Assembly: GCF_000282315.2 (NCBI RefSeq)
Contig: NZ_AKJN02000006.1
Span: 248,001 to 312,000 of the forward strand
Reading direction: 5' to 3'
Source: Pseudomonas sp. GM41(2012)
GTDB taxonomy: Bacteria; Pseudomonadota; Gammaproteobacteria; Pseudomonadales; Pseudomonadaceae
Length of the DNA stretch: 64,000 bases
A program made the translations under genes and the position numbers. This document shows positions 56,365-64,000 of the stretch, piece after piece; position 1 is the stretch's first letter, and every line of letters starts with the position of its first letter. Under the pieces are notes generated by a model. The model worked only from the letters and a program-made list of their open reading frames with translations, ran no database searches and was not told where the DNA came from.

Positions 56365-56865
56365 ATGAGTTCATTTAGAGTTCGCGAGCTAAAAAGCACT
56401 GACACGCAAGCGCTGCTGGCCTTCGAAATTGACAACCGTGAATGGTTCGAAACGCATATTGATGCGCGTGACCCTTCTTTCTACTCGTTGCAGGGCGTCG
56501 CCGATCATATTGAAGGCTATTTAGCCGATTTTGCCATCGGCGCCTGGCACCCGTTCGTTATCGTAGGTTCCAGTGAAACAATAGTGGGTCGAGCCAACCT
56601 GAAAAGCATCGACAGGTCCGAGCGCTCGGCAGAAGTCGGCTATCGGATTGCTCAAAGCGTTTGCGGGCAGGGGTTGGCAACACTGGCGCTGAAGCATCTG
56701 ATCCAGGAGGCACAGGTGCGTTGGGAACTTAGGCAACTGGTTGCTTATGTCTACGAGGAAAACGTGGGTTCAAGAAAAGTGCTTGATCGGTGTGGATTCT
56801 TGTCTGAACAACTGTCTTGTAACGACAAGAGCGGGGATGAATGCCGGTTTGTGCTAACGATTTAG
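56365..56865 (+). CDS. GNAT-family N-acetyltransferase (RimJ/RimL type)
   Basis: This 166-residue protein has the acetyl-CoA binding region EVGYRIAQSVCGQGLATLALKHLIQEA and the C-terminal VYEENVGSRKVLDRCGFL typical of ribosomal-protein-type acetyltransferases. AGGAGAGGTG precedes the start. It may acetylate a protein N-terminus or a small amine; the substrate is unknown. A start-less gene remnant follows in the same frame right after its stop. Confidence 0.92.
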   Translation: MSSFRVRELKSTDTQALLAFEIDNREWFETHIDARDPSFYSLQGVADHIEGYLADFAIGAWHPFVIVGSSETIVGRANLKSIDRSERSAEVGYRIAQSVCGQGLATLALKHLIQEAQVRWELRQLVAYVYEENVGSRKVLDRCGFLSEQLSCNDKSGDECRFVLTI

Positions 56866-57195
56866 TCGACGATACTCTCCCCGTACGAACCCGGTTCGAA
56901 AAAGCTCAACGACGCCGCCGAAGCCGCCCTCGACTTCCACTTCGCGTCAATTGCCGACATCAAAGCCACGCCGCGCAGACCTTGCAAGAGTTTTTCCGTC
57001 GACCCAGAGAGCGATACCGAATCCCTGGTCGTTTATTTGGTCGAGACGCTGGCCTCGGTTGATGTGATGGTCCATCAGTTGGTGGATCATCTGGACGGTG
57101 AGTCGCGCTATGCGCTGCTGGGCATTTCCAACAGCATCATGCTGGCCGAGATCACGGCCAATCGAGTGCTGGATCAGATTGATCCGCCGGAGTAA
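56866..57195 (+). pseudogene. 5'-truncated remnant of a DUF6124-like gene
   Basis: From the acetyltransferase stop onward the same frame stays open for 109 codons and reads like the body of a small Pseudomonas protein: SPYEPGSKKLNDAAEAALDF, then SFSVDPESDTESLVVYLVET, MVHQLVDHLDGESRYALLGI and a DQIDPPE end. This resembles DUF6124-type proteins, which normally begin with a short Met-containing segment before SPYE. Here no ATG, GTG or TTG with a ribosome site precedes the conserved part. The start was apparently lost when the gene was joined to the acetyltransferase gene. Family assignment is from memory of the pattern. Confidence 0.65.
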
Positions 57196-57210
57196 GTAGC
57201 TGCAAAAGAT

Positions 57211-57289
57211 CAAAAGATCGCAGCCTTCGGCAGCTCCTACAGGGGATCGCGTTTCAAATGTAGGAGCTGCCGAAGGCTGCGATCTTTTG
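57211..57289. repeat. REP-type inverted pair (GTAGGAGCTGCCGAAGGCTGCG class)
   Basis: Two perfect 30-bp complementary arms (57211-57240 and 57260-57289) flank a 19-base spacer. The core GTAGGAGCTGCCGAAGGCTG is a very common extragenic palindromic sequence in fluorescent pseudomonads. It follows the gene remnant. Confidence 0.9.
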
Positions 57290-57326
57290 GGGCCAAGAGG
57301 AAAAGAGCAGGGCCTGTGTATCGCTG

Positions 57327-57488
57327 TGTATCCGCAGCTGCTATGCGGAGACTGACTTACAAATGCCCCTCGATCCGGATACATCCGGGATACACGGTTG
57401 CAGTCAAATAGCCCTGCCTTAGCGAGAAAGCAAACGCTCCTCGCCCCCCGGCTTATCGCCCTTGCGGCCTGGCCTCACACTGTATCCG
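57327..57488. promoter_or_regulatory. three TGTATCCG octamers before the EF-hand gene
   Basis: TGTATCCG occurs at 57327-57334 and 57481-57488, and inverted (CGGATACA) at 57376-57383 with a near copy CGGGATACA directly after it. The region is the 300-base stretch before the EF-hand/EGKCG gene. They may be binding sites of a regulator or part of an alternative sigma-factor promoter. The last copy lies 12 bases before the start codon. Confidence 0.4.
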
Positions 57489-57499
57489 GAGTAATAACC

Positions 57500-57961
57500 A
57501 TGACCCGTATGTCGAACAAATCCCGCATTGGCCTGATCGCAGTTGCTCTGGCCGGCAGCATGAACCTCGCCTCAAGCGCCTTCGCCGCAGATGCACTGCC
57601 ACAAGGTTACCAACTCGCCTCGACGGAAAAAACCAGCGAAGGCAAGTGTGGCGAAGGCAAGTGCGGTACCAGCGAAACCGGCGCCAAAGTCACCAAGACC
57701 AGCGAAGGCAAATGCGGTGAAGGCAAGTGCGGCGATGCGTCCTTCGCCCGTACCGACACTGACCAGGATGGCCGCGTTTCCCTGAAAGAACTGCTGACCG
57801 TGGCCCCGCAGGGTGGTGAGGAATTCAAGGCGATGGACACCAACAACGACGGTTTCCTCTCCGAAGGCGAGGTCTACAAATTCCGCACTAACCAATACAC
57901 CTCCAACGGCAAGAAAGTACCGACTGAGCTGTTCACCAAATTGAGCAAAGCCCAGAGCTGA
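57500..57961 (+). CDS. secreted EF-hand protein with duplicated EGKCGEGKCG motifs (bufferin/HvfA-like)
   Basis: This 153-residue protein has a signal peptide (cut near residue 29, SSAFA-AD). Two EGKCGEGKCG blocks follow, at residues 47-56 and 69-78, the only Cys in the protein (C50, C55, C72, C77). Two canonical EF-hand loops lie at 86-97 (DTDQDGRVSLKE) and 113-124 (DTNNDGFLSEGE). EGKCG repeats are the hallmark of periplasmic copper-buffering peptides whose Cys become oxazolone/thioamide groups through MNIO enzymes. No such enzyme is encoded in this window, so modification would need a distant partner. GGAG lies before the ATG. The upstream frame to 57398 is not needed. Confidence 0.88.
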   Translation: MTRMSNKSRIGLIAVALAGSMNLASSAFAADALPQGYQLASTEKTSEGKCGEGKCGTSETGAKVTKTSEGKCGEGKCGDASFARTDTDQDGRVSLKELLTVAPQGGEEFKAMDTNNDGFLSEGEVYKFRTNQYTSNGKKVPTELFTKLSKAQS

Positions 57962-57971
57962 TTGTTCGGAC

Positions 57972-58071
57972 GCCTTCGCGAGCAAGCCCGCTCCCACATT
58001 GGATATCAGGCGTGCCTCGGATTGCAGGCACTCCACAAAACCAATGTGGGAGCGGGCTTGCTCGCGAAGGC
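57972..58071. repeat. REP-type inverted pair (CAATGTGGGAGCGGGCTTGC class)
   Basis: Two perfect 31-bp complementary arms (57972-58002 and 58041-58071) with a 38-base spacer. The core CAATGTGGGAGCGGGCTTGC is the other abundant Pseudomonas REP type. It lies between the convergent EF-hand and GGDEF-EAL genes and may act as terminator for both. Confidence 0.92.
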
Positions 58072-58133
58072 AGTTAGTAGGGCGACACAGGAATACCTGC
58101 ATCTTCGAGCAGTTGAAAACGCCCTGCGCAGTA

Positions 58134-61100
58134 TTAATGCCCCGGCATTGGACTGCTTGGACGTTTTACATCGCGTTTTCGACTTGCCGGGTCAGGGCTC
58201 GCAATGCGGCTCGGTTGGGGCAACCGGGGCGTACGCAGTAACAGACTGATTTCCTCTGCGCTGACCGCTTTGCTGAAAAAGTGGCCCTGAATTTCATCGC
58301 AACCGTTTTCACGCAGGAAGGTTTGCTGCTCTTCGGTTTCGACACCTTCGGCAATGACCTTGAGGTTCAGTTTGTGCCCCAACGAAATCACCGCGGTGGC
58401 GATGGCTTTGTCGTTTTCGTTGTCGGGCAGGTCGCGCACGAAAGACTGGTCGATCTTGAGTCTCGCGATCGGAAAGCTTTTCAATGCGGCGAGGCTGGAG
58501 TAGCCGGTGCCGAAGTCGTCGATCGAGAGACTGATCCCCATTGATTGCAGTTCCTTCATTTTGCTGATGGCTTGTTGAAGGTCTTGCATGATCAGGCTTT
58601 CGGTCAGCTCCAGCTCAAGGTACATCGGGTCCAGTCCGGTTTCTTGCAAGGCATGCATCACCCGGTCGATCAGGTCCCTTTCGACGAACTGGCGTGCAGA
58701 AATGTTCACCGACATGGTGATCGGCGGCCAGCCCGCATCCTGCCAGTCCTTGTTCTGTTTGCACGCGGCATGAATCACCCAGTCACCGATGGGCACGATC
58801 AACCCGGTCTCTTCGGCCTGCGGAATGAATTTGATGGGAGACACGATGCCGAGCTCGGGGTGCTTCCAGCGGATCAGTGCCTCTACGCCGATAATCTGGC
58901 CTGACTGCAAATCCACCTGTGGCTGGTACAGCAGCAGGAACTCGTCATGGTTGAGTGCGTTTCGAAGCCCGTCTTGCATGGCGAGCTTGCCCTGAACCTT
59001 GTTATTCATCTCGCTCGTATAGAACTGGTAACTGTTGCGACCCAGCTCCTTGGCCCGGTACATGGCGGCATCGGCGTTGCTGAGCAACGTGTCGGTATCG
59101 CTACCGTCGGCAGGGTAGGTGGCCAACCCCATGCTGCAGGTGACGTGGAGTGTATGCCCGCTGAGCTGAATCGGCCGCAGGATGGCTTCCTGGATTTTGT
59201 GCAAGGCCGGAGTAACGCCGTCGAGATCTGAGGGCTGGTCGAACAGGATGATCACAAACTCGTCGCCACCCAGTCGCACGACGGTGTCGGTGCGGCGTAC
59301 ACATTCCTGCATGCGCTGGGCGACGGTTTTCAGCAGTTCGTCTCCAGCACTGTGCCCAAGGCTGTCATTCACCAGTTTGAATTTGTCCAGATCGAGAAAC
59401 ACCACCGTCACCAGGCGGTCGTAGCGCTGGGCATAAAGCATTGCCTGCTTGAGACGGTCTTCGAGCAGTGTGCGATTCGGCAGCCCGGTCAGTGCGTCAT
59501 GGTCGCCCATATAGCGAATGCGCTTTTCGGTAAGCTGGCGTTCTATCGCAATGCCGGCAAGCGGTGTCGCCATGTCGATCAGTCGCGTCTCGGCCGAGCT
59601 GGGGCTGCGTACCTTGTTGGAATACAAAGCAAACGTACCCAATACCTTTCGCTCATGGGACAGAATCGGCGTCGACCAGCAGGCGCGAAATCCATAGGGC
59701 GCAGCGGCTGAGCGGTATTCCTCCCACAGCGGATCCAGCTCGATATCCGTGACGATGACCGGTTCTCGTCGATACACCGCGGTGCCGCATGAACCGACGT
59801 TCGGACCGATCGCAATCCCGTCAATGAGCTGGTTATAGGCTTTCGGCAAACTGGGGGCAGCCCCGTGCAGCAGGTGCTTGCCATCCTCATCCAGCAGCAG
59901 GATTGACACCATCATCCCCTCCAGCTGGGACTCCACCAGGTGAGCCAGGCTGTCGAGGACTTCTGCAAGCTCGGTGCTCCTGGCGATCAGCTCCAGGACA
60001 TGACGTTGCCCAGCTCGGATGACGGCTTCTTGCTCCAGTCGGCTGTTTTGCAGGGCGAGCCGCTCTGTGGCGATACTCAATTGGACCGTTCTTTTTTCCA
60101 GCTGAAGTCGGTCTTTGAGGAATTGATTTACCGCGCGAGCCATGTTGCCGATCTCGTCTTTCCCATGTTCCGCCATCATCAAATGCGTTTTGTCAGTGTG
60201 TTCCTGACGCAATTGCCGGCTTATTTCATTCAGGCGCATGAGCACATGACGGCCCATGAAGACCCGGGTCACGAACCAGGCGAATATCAGGCTGGCGCCC
60301 AACATGATAAGCACCCATTGCTGACTACGATTTGAGGCTTCGACCAGGCGCTGCAGGGCTTCGCGATAGTCTTCGGTGTAAGCACTGGATTGCGCACGGG
60401 CCACCGCGACCAGAACCCCGGCCTCATTCTTCAGTTCCTCATTGAAGCGCTGTATGACGTTGTGCTGATTGATGAGCCTCAGGCGCAGGGAGAAGAGATC
60501 AGGCGTCTCCACATCTGCGTCGGGTAACTTGCCTGCGCTGCGTGACAGGCGCTCATATCGGATCCGCAGCCGTTGCACGGCATCACTGTCAACAGCCTGC
60601 GGCAGATCGAAAAGTAACACCGCCAGTTCCAGGCTGGCCTGGGTCTGAGTCGCGGTTAACCGGGCGGTGTGATCCTCCATGGTTTGCTCGAAGGTGACCT
60701 CGGTTTGCAGCAGGCCTTCTCGCAGCTGCGCAACGATGTTGGCGGTATTGCGGAACATCTGACTCGACTGATGCATGTCGAGTATTGCCACGCCACTGTT
60801 CGCGGCAGTCAGCTGCTGCACCAGTTGATCAAGGGCTTCAAGCTGTTCGACGGTCGCTGCATAGCTTGAACGCAGGGTGTCGGGGGAGCGGGTTGTCAGA
60901 AGCTGATCGGTCTGGCGTTCGATCAGCAAGGTACGCTGCAGCATGTCTTGCCCATCTTGCATGCGGACCAGTCGTTCATCCGTCAGATGGCGGGTGGCGT
61001 TGTTTGACGTGCGCACGGCGTAGACCGCCGTTGCACCACTCGCCAGGATCAGCAGCGCCAGCGTCAGAAACGCCAGTGTGAACTGTGCGCGTAGTGATTG

Positions 61101-61154
61101 CGGTAATAGCCGGCGTCCTAGCCGGGAAATAACGTCCAATGTCAGGGATTCCAT
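58134..61154 (-). CDS. membrane GGDEF-EAL protein with helical periplasmic sensor, HAMP and GAF
   Basis: This 1006-residue protein has TM1 at ~25-47 and an all-helical periplasmic domain at ~48-278, similar in style to TorS-type sensors. TM2 at ~280-300 is followed by HAMP to ~355, a coiled coil and GAF at ~385-535. The GGDEF domain has intact GGDEF at 629-633, and EAL has VEAL at 757-760 and DDFGTGYSSL from 879. Both catalytic motifs are complete, so it may make or degrade cyclic di-GMP. Its gene overlaps a TorT-like binding protein gene by 13 bases, suggesting the binding protein controls it from the periplasm. Confidence 0.94.
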   Translation of the reverse strand: MESLTLDVISRLGRRLLPQSLRAQFTLAFLTLALLILASGATAVYAVRTSNNATRHLTDERLVRMQDGQDMLQRTLLIERQTDQLLTTRSPDTLRSSYAATVEQLEALDQLVQQLTAANSGVAILDMHQSSQMFRNTANIVAQLREGLLQTEVTFEQTMEDHTARLTATQTQASLELAVLLFDLPQAVDSDAVQRLRIRYERLSRSAGKLPDADVETPDLFSLRLRLINQHNVIQRFNEELKNEAGVLVAVARAQSSAYTEDYREALQRLVEASNRSQQWVLIMLGASLIFAWFVTRVFMGRHVLMRLNEISRQLRQEHTDKTHLMMAEHGKDEIGNMARAVNQFLKDRLQLEKRTVQLSIATERLALQNSRLEQEAVIRAGQRHVLELIARSTELAEVLDSLAHLVESQLEGMMVSILLLDEDGKHLLHGAAPSLPKAYNQLIDGIAIGPNVGSCGTAVYRREPVIVTDIELDPLWEEYRSAAAPYGFRACWSTPILSHERKVLGTFALYSNKVRSPSSAETRLIDMATPLAGIAIERQLTEKRIRYMGDHDALTGLPNRTLLEDRLKQAMLYAQRYDRLVTVVFLDLDKFKLVNDSLGHSAGDELLKTVAQRMQECVRRTDTVVRLGGDEFVIILFDQPSDLDGVTPALHKIQEAILRPIQLSGHTLHVTCSMGLATYPADGSDTDTLLSNADAAMYRAKELGRNSYQFYTSEMNNKVQGKLAMQDGLRNALNHDEFLLLYQPQVDLQSGQIIGVEALIRWKHPELGIVSPIKFIPQAEETGLIVPIGDWVIHAACKQNKDWQDAGWPPITMSVNISARQFVERDLIDRVMHALQETGLDPMYLELELTESLIMQDLQQAISKMKELQSMGISLSIDDFGTGYSSLAALKSFPIARLKIDQSFVRDLPDNENDKAIATAVISLGHKLNLKVIAEGVETEEQQTFLRENGCDEIQGHFFSKAVSAEEISLLLRTPRLPQPSRIASPDPASRKRDVKRPSSPMPGH

Positions 61155-62305
61155 TGGTGGCGATAGATGTCTCGATAGCCATTGTCAGGGTCGTACTGGA
61201 ATTTCTTCCCGCCGTCGAAGGCAATATTGTCGGCATTGACCAGGTGAATCGGCGCGACGAAGCCGCTCACCGGCTGACCTGCAAACAGCCGGTTCAATTC
61301 ATCCATCACTTGCCAGCCATGCAGGTTGAGCGGCTCGGCCACGGTGACGGTCTGGTAGGTTTTTGCCTGGATGCGCAAGAAAGCCGAAGCGCTGCCATCA
61401 CCGGCAGACAACAGACTGATGCCGTCGCTGGGTATTGCGGCGTTGGTCAATGAGGCAATCGAGTAGTCGAAATAGATATCGTTGATGGCCAGTGTATGGG
61501 TCCAGCGCTTGCCATAGCGCTGAAGCAGTTCCTTGGTGATCGCCGGCATCTTCTCGCCACTTTCGGAGATCGCGACATCGCGCACTTCCAGCAACGTACA
61601 TTCCTGACAGGCCCGAATGACGTTTTCCATGGCCTTGGCTTTCGCCATGGCGATGCTGTACTTGGAGTCGGTCAGGATGACCACGCCGGCGTGTCCGTTT
61701 GACTGTGCCACTGCCGCCATGGCCGTGAGGCGAGCCACTTCGAGCGGGTCGGTCGTGACGTTCATGGCCACCGGCGTGCCGTCAATCGGCCCGGGGCGTG
61801 CCCCGGCGTGCCAGCCAACCACCGGCACATCCCTCTTGGCGAAGAGGATCAGCGCCGCATTGTTCTCAAGGGCATCGGAGCCGCACAGAATGAGACCGTC
61901 GGGTTTCGCTGCCAGGGCATCGGAAAAGGCCTTGGCGCGTCCGGCCGATGATCCAGCGCCATCGAATATCTTCAGGGTCCAGCCCATCGCCTTGGCAGCC
62001 TCGCGAGCGCCCTGCGCGACACCGACAATTCCGCCGTTACGCAAATCTTCTGCGACAAAGGCGATGCTCTTGCCCCGCAGGGCTTGCGGGCCGGATTCAG
62101 GGCCGCTCCAGCGAACGGCTTCGAGGGTGGCCCTGGAAACGATTTCCTGCGCTTGAATCACCGTAACCGTGGCGTTTTCGACACCCGCTGCGGCTGGCAG
62201 GTCCTGGCCGAATCCGGGCGTTGCGGTGAAAAGACAGAAAACCGTAATTGAAGCCATCCGGGGTAGCCCGGGTCTGGAGCCGATGGCGCGATCATAGTCT
62301 GGCAT
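61142..62305 (-). CDS. TorT-like type 1 periplasmic binding protein
   Basis: This protein of about 387 residues has an export signal (ASITVFCLFTATPGFGQ) and the fold of sugar-type binding proteins: GKSIAFVAEDLRNGGIVGVAQGAREAAKAMGW, DGLILCGSD, PVVGWHAGA, and GKRWTHTLAINDIYFDY. No ABC transporter genes follow. Instead its end overlaps the GGDEF-EAL gene, so it is probably a sensory rather than transport component, as TorT is for TorS. The start at 62305 has AGGGA just upstream. Confidence 0.85.
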   Translation of the reverse strand: MPDYDRAIGSRPGLPRMASITVFCLFTATPGFGQDLPAAAGVENATVTVIQAQEIVSRATLEAVRWSGPESGPQALRGKSIAFVAEDLRNGGIVGVAQGAREAAKAMGWTLKIFDGAGSSAGRAKAFSDALAAKPDGLILCGSDALENNAALILFAKRDVPVVGWHAGARPGPIDGTPVAMNVTTDPLEVARLTAMAAVAQSNGHAGVVILTDSKYSIAMAKAKAMENVIRACQECTLLEVRDVAISESGEKMPAITKELLQRYGKRWTHTLAINDIYFDYSIASLTNAAIPSDGISLLSAGDGSASAFLRIQAKTYQTVTVAEPLNLHGWQVMDELNRLFAGQPVSGFVAPIHLVNADNIAFDGGKKFQYDPDNGYRDIYRHQWNP

Positions 62306-62593
62306 GGCGTCCCTTTTTGCCAAGAGTGCAGCGTTCACTGTCCGAAAGGATAGTCGGTTCTGCTGTCATCCGGTCTTCTGTGGGTAAAGTGCGCGAACTT
62401 TAGTCCTGAACATTCAGGAAACGGGTCAGGGTCCATGGCACCAAACAAGGGACGAAGGCCAATTGCATCGTTGACTACATTGAGTGGATTTACAAGGCTT
62501 CGACTTTGCTTAAACACCCGTCAAAAAAAACGGCAGCCCAAACGCGGATGGTGTCGTTCCTTGACTGATTGGCATTACGGCACACCCACGCCT
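62306..62593. other. 288-base gap without recognised gene
   Basis: Intergenic stretch between two minus-strand genes. It should hold the promoter of the binding-protein/GGDEF-EAL pair and the end of the hydro-lyase transcript. Apart from an A8 run near 62524 I see nothing definite. Confidence 0.4.
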
Positions 62594-63400
62594 TTACAAA
62601 GCGCTGTTGTACAAATCCGTCACCAGCATGCAACCGGGCGCATGGGTGATGCACAGTGGCGGACGTGAGGCCTGCACCACCGATTGAGGTGTCACACCGC
62701 AGGCCCAGAACACCGGTATTTCGTCAGCTTCAATGGGGACGGCATCGCCGTAGTCCGGGGTGTCGAGCGCATGGATGCCGATCAGCGACGGGTCACCAAT
62801 GTGCACGGGAGCGCCGTGGACATTGGGCATGCGTGCGGTGATTTGAATGGCCTGGATGGCGTCGGCGGCTTTCATCGGTCGCATGCTCACCACCAGCTTG
62901 CCGCTGAGGCGAGCGGTGGGGCGCGTGTCGATGTTGGTCTGGTACATGGCGACATTGCGCCCCAGATCGATGTGCTTGAGGGGGATGCCGGCATCCAGCA
63001 ACGGTTGTTCGAAGGAGAACGAGCAGCCGATGGCGAACGCCACCAGGTCATCCTGCCAAAGGTGCTCGATATCCAGCGGTTCTTCGCTCAGTTCGCCATG
63101 GCGATAGACCCTGTATCGGGGCACATCATGGCGAATATCAATGGCTGCTCCGAGATTGCGAAAATATGGATCGCCCGGTTCGGTAATGTCGAGCAACGGG
63201 CAGGCTTGACGATTGAGGGTGCAATACCTGAGGAACTCGTTGGCCCAATCACTGGGCAAAATCACGATATTGGCTTGCACCCGGCCTTGGCCCAAGCCGC
63301 TGGTGTGGCCCTGATAGTGCCCGGCGGCGATGCTTTGGCGCAGGGCGAGAGGGGTGCTGCGCTGCAGTTGTTCGAAGGACAGGGCGGGTTGATTCATCAT
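62594..63400 (-). CDS. DUF1445-family putative hydro-lyase
   Basis: This 268-residue protein matches the DUF1445 (D-glutamate cyclase-like/hydro-lyase) family: [85 protein letters not shown], and [13 protein letters not shown] near the end. Family members include mammalian D-glutamate cyclase. Bacterial ones often sit by LamB/YcsF or transporter genes. Here it is followed upstream by a LysR gene on the same strand. Start at 63400 or 63397. Confidence 0.9.
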   Translation of the reverse strand: MMNQPALSFEQLQRSTPLALRQSIAAGHYQGHTSGLGQGRVQANIVILPSDWANEFLRYCTLNRQACPLLDITEPGDPYFRNLGAAIDIRHDVPRYRVYRHGELSEEPLDIEHLWQDDLVAFAIGCSFSFEQPLLDAGIPLKHIDLGRNVAMYQTNIDTRPTARLSGKLVVSMRPMKAADAIQAIQITARMPNVHGAPVHIGDPSLIGIHALDTPDYGDAVPIEADEIPVFWACGVTPQSVVQASRPPLCITHAPGCMLVTDLYNSAL

Positions 63401-63488
63401 GGTATCTCGGCAGGTTCGTTGAGCCTTTTTAGAAAACCGTAGTGATGCCGTCCAACAAGGAATGTTGTTGCCCCCAGACAACTAAAAG

Positions 63489-64000
63489 TTATTCAGGGGG
63501 CAGTCGGCTGTCGAGGCCTGGTGCCGCCACCATGAGTAACGGACCGACATCCGCAGCGTATTGGCAGACCACCTGGCGGCTCATCTCGACGATGTTCTCG
63601 ATCAGTTCCAGTCCGACCCCCGCGCGCCAAGAAGCCACGACATCCAGTTGCGGCAAGCGGCTGCCGGGGTCCAGCTGAATCAGCTCGCCGCTGGCCAGGG
63701 GTTTGGCCACCAGTGCCGCCGGCAAGGCGCCGATACCGAAGCCGTCACGAATCAGCCGGGTCATGGCCGACACCGAGTTGACGCAACTGACGCGCGGCGC
63801 GCCGATGCCATGGGCGTGCAACAGGTTGAGCACATCCTGATGCGGTCGTGAATGTTTGACGAAGGTGATGATGCGCTCGCCGGCCATCTCGGTGAGCGAG
63901 GCATAAGGTCGGGCGTAGATGGAGTTGCTGGCGGCGATCCAGTGCATGGGGTAGTGCGCCAGTTCGAGGTTGCGCACGCTTTCGTGGCGGATCAGGTCCG
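63489..64000 (-). CDS. LysR-family regulator, 3' part
   Basis: This is the C-terminal part of a LysR substrate-binding domain (ERIITFVKHSRPHQDVLNLLHAHG, CVNSVSAMTRLIRDGFGIGALPAALVAKPL). The frame is open to the window edge, so the gene begins to the right of base 64000. It lies 88 bases upstream of the DUF1445 gene on the same strand and may regulate it. Confidence 0.9.
   Translation of the reverse strand, partial: DLIRHESVRNLELAHYPMHWIAASNSIYARPYASLTEMAGERIITFVKHSRPHQDVLNLLHAHGIGAPRVSCVNSVSAMTRLIRDGFGIGALPAALVAKPLASGELIQLDPGSRLPQLDVVASWRAGVGLELIENIVEMSRQVVCQYAADVGPLLMVAAPGLDSRLPPE

Noticed and set aside
57211..58071. Possible CRISPR-like or integron-like array from the closely spaced repeats
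   Set aside because: The repeats are two different REP-type inverted pairs, not regularly spaced direct repeats, and no cas or integrase gene is near.
57962..58249. 95-codon frame downstream of the EF-hand gene
   Set aside because: It is made of the REP pair and the antisense of the GGDEF-EAL 3' end.

Overview
The window looks like a chromosomal segment of a Pseudomonas of the fluorescens/chlororaphis type. It is GC-rich and carries two REP-type inverted repeat pairs, OprD and FadL porins, the mmsAB valine pathway, actP/yjcH, a remnant of a DUF6124-like gene, and an aldoxime/nitrile operon whose layout and active-site residue numbers match those known from P. chlororaphis B23. No tRNA, rRNA, CRISPR array, transposase or integrase gene was seen. 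Both ends cut through genes: a GlxA-type AraC regulator on the left and a LysR regulator on the right.

Layout. 1-1.8 kb: regulator end and a secreted DNA/RNA nuclease. 1.8-10.9 kb (minus strand): a winged-helix/AAA ATPase regulator, then a small protein, outer-membrane factor, adaptor lipoprotein and RND pump. 11.2-21.2 kb: a catabolic cluster (flavoprotein hydroxylase, TetR, an Old Yellow Enzyme on the opposite strand, second TetR, extradiol dioxygenase, FAH-family hydrolase, acyl-CoA ligase, FadL porin) whose substrate is unknown. A 39-bp near-identical direct repeat sits at 1762 and 21508, bracketing the efflux and catabolic blocks. 21.6-22.9 kb: a soluble PAS chemoreceptor.

23.0-31.0 kb: the aldoxime to nitrile to amide to acid pathway. 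Read right to left it holds a 55-codon ORF, aldoxime dehydratase (OxdA), an outer-membrane protein, amidase, Fe-type nitrile hydratase alpha and beta, and the CobW-type activator. A divergent AraC regulator lies upstream. Two promoters in this cluster share the same arrangement: two 19-bp boxes 21 bp apart, then a GCCTAACTTC element at the same distance. They are the likely operators of the AraC protein and split the cluster into two co-regulated units.

31.0-33.3 kb: a Cache chemoreceptor translationally overlapping a TetR gene. 33.4-40.0 kb: valine/isobutyrate catabolism (acyl-CoA synthetase, mmsA, mmsB, 3-hydroxyisobutyryl-CoA hydrolase, acyl-CoA dehydrogenase). 40.3-45.1 kb: OprD porin, ActP/YjcH symporter and a divergent LysR gene. 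45.1-54.0 kb: an AraC regulator, a second MetA-type outer-membrane protein, a class C beta-lactamase-like hydrolase, an SDR lacking the usual Tyr/Lys, a fused permease-ATPase amino-acid ABC transporter with its binding protein, an IPNS-like Fe(II) oxygenase and a sugar-phosphate-isomerase-like protein. 54.3-56.9 kb: LysR, pirin and a GNAT acetyltransferase.

56.9-58.1 kb: a start-less gene remnant, REP pairs and a secreted EF-hand protein with duplicated EGKCGEGKCG motifs. This motif is known from copper-buffering or oxazolone-modified peptides (HvfA/bufferin type), but no modifying enzymes lie nearby. 58.1-62.3 kb: a TorT-like periplasmic binding protein overlapping a membrane GGDEF-EAL protein with a long helical periplasmic sensor. 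62.6-64 kb: a DUF1445 hydro-lyase and a partial LysR gene.
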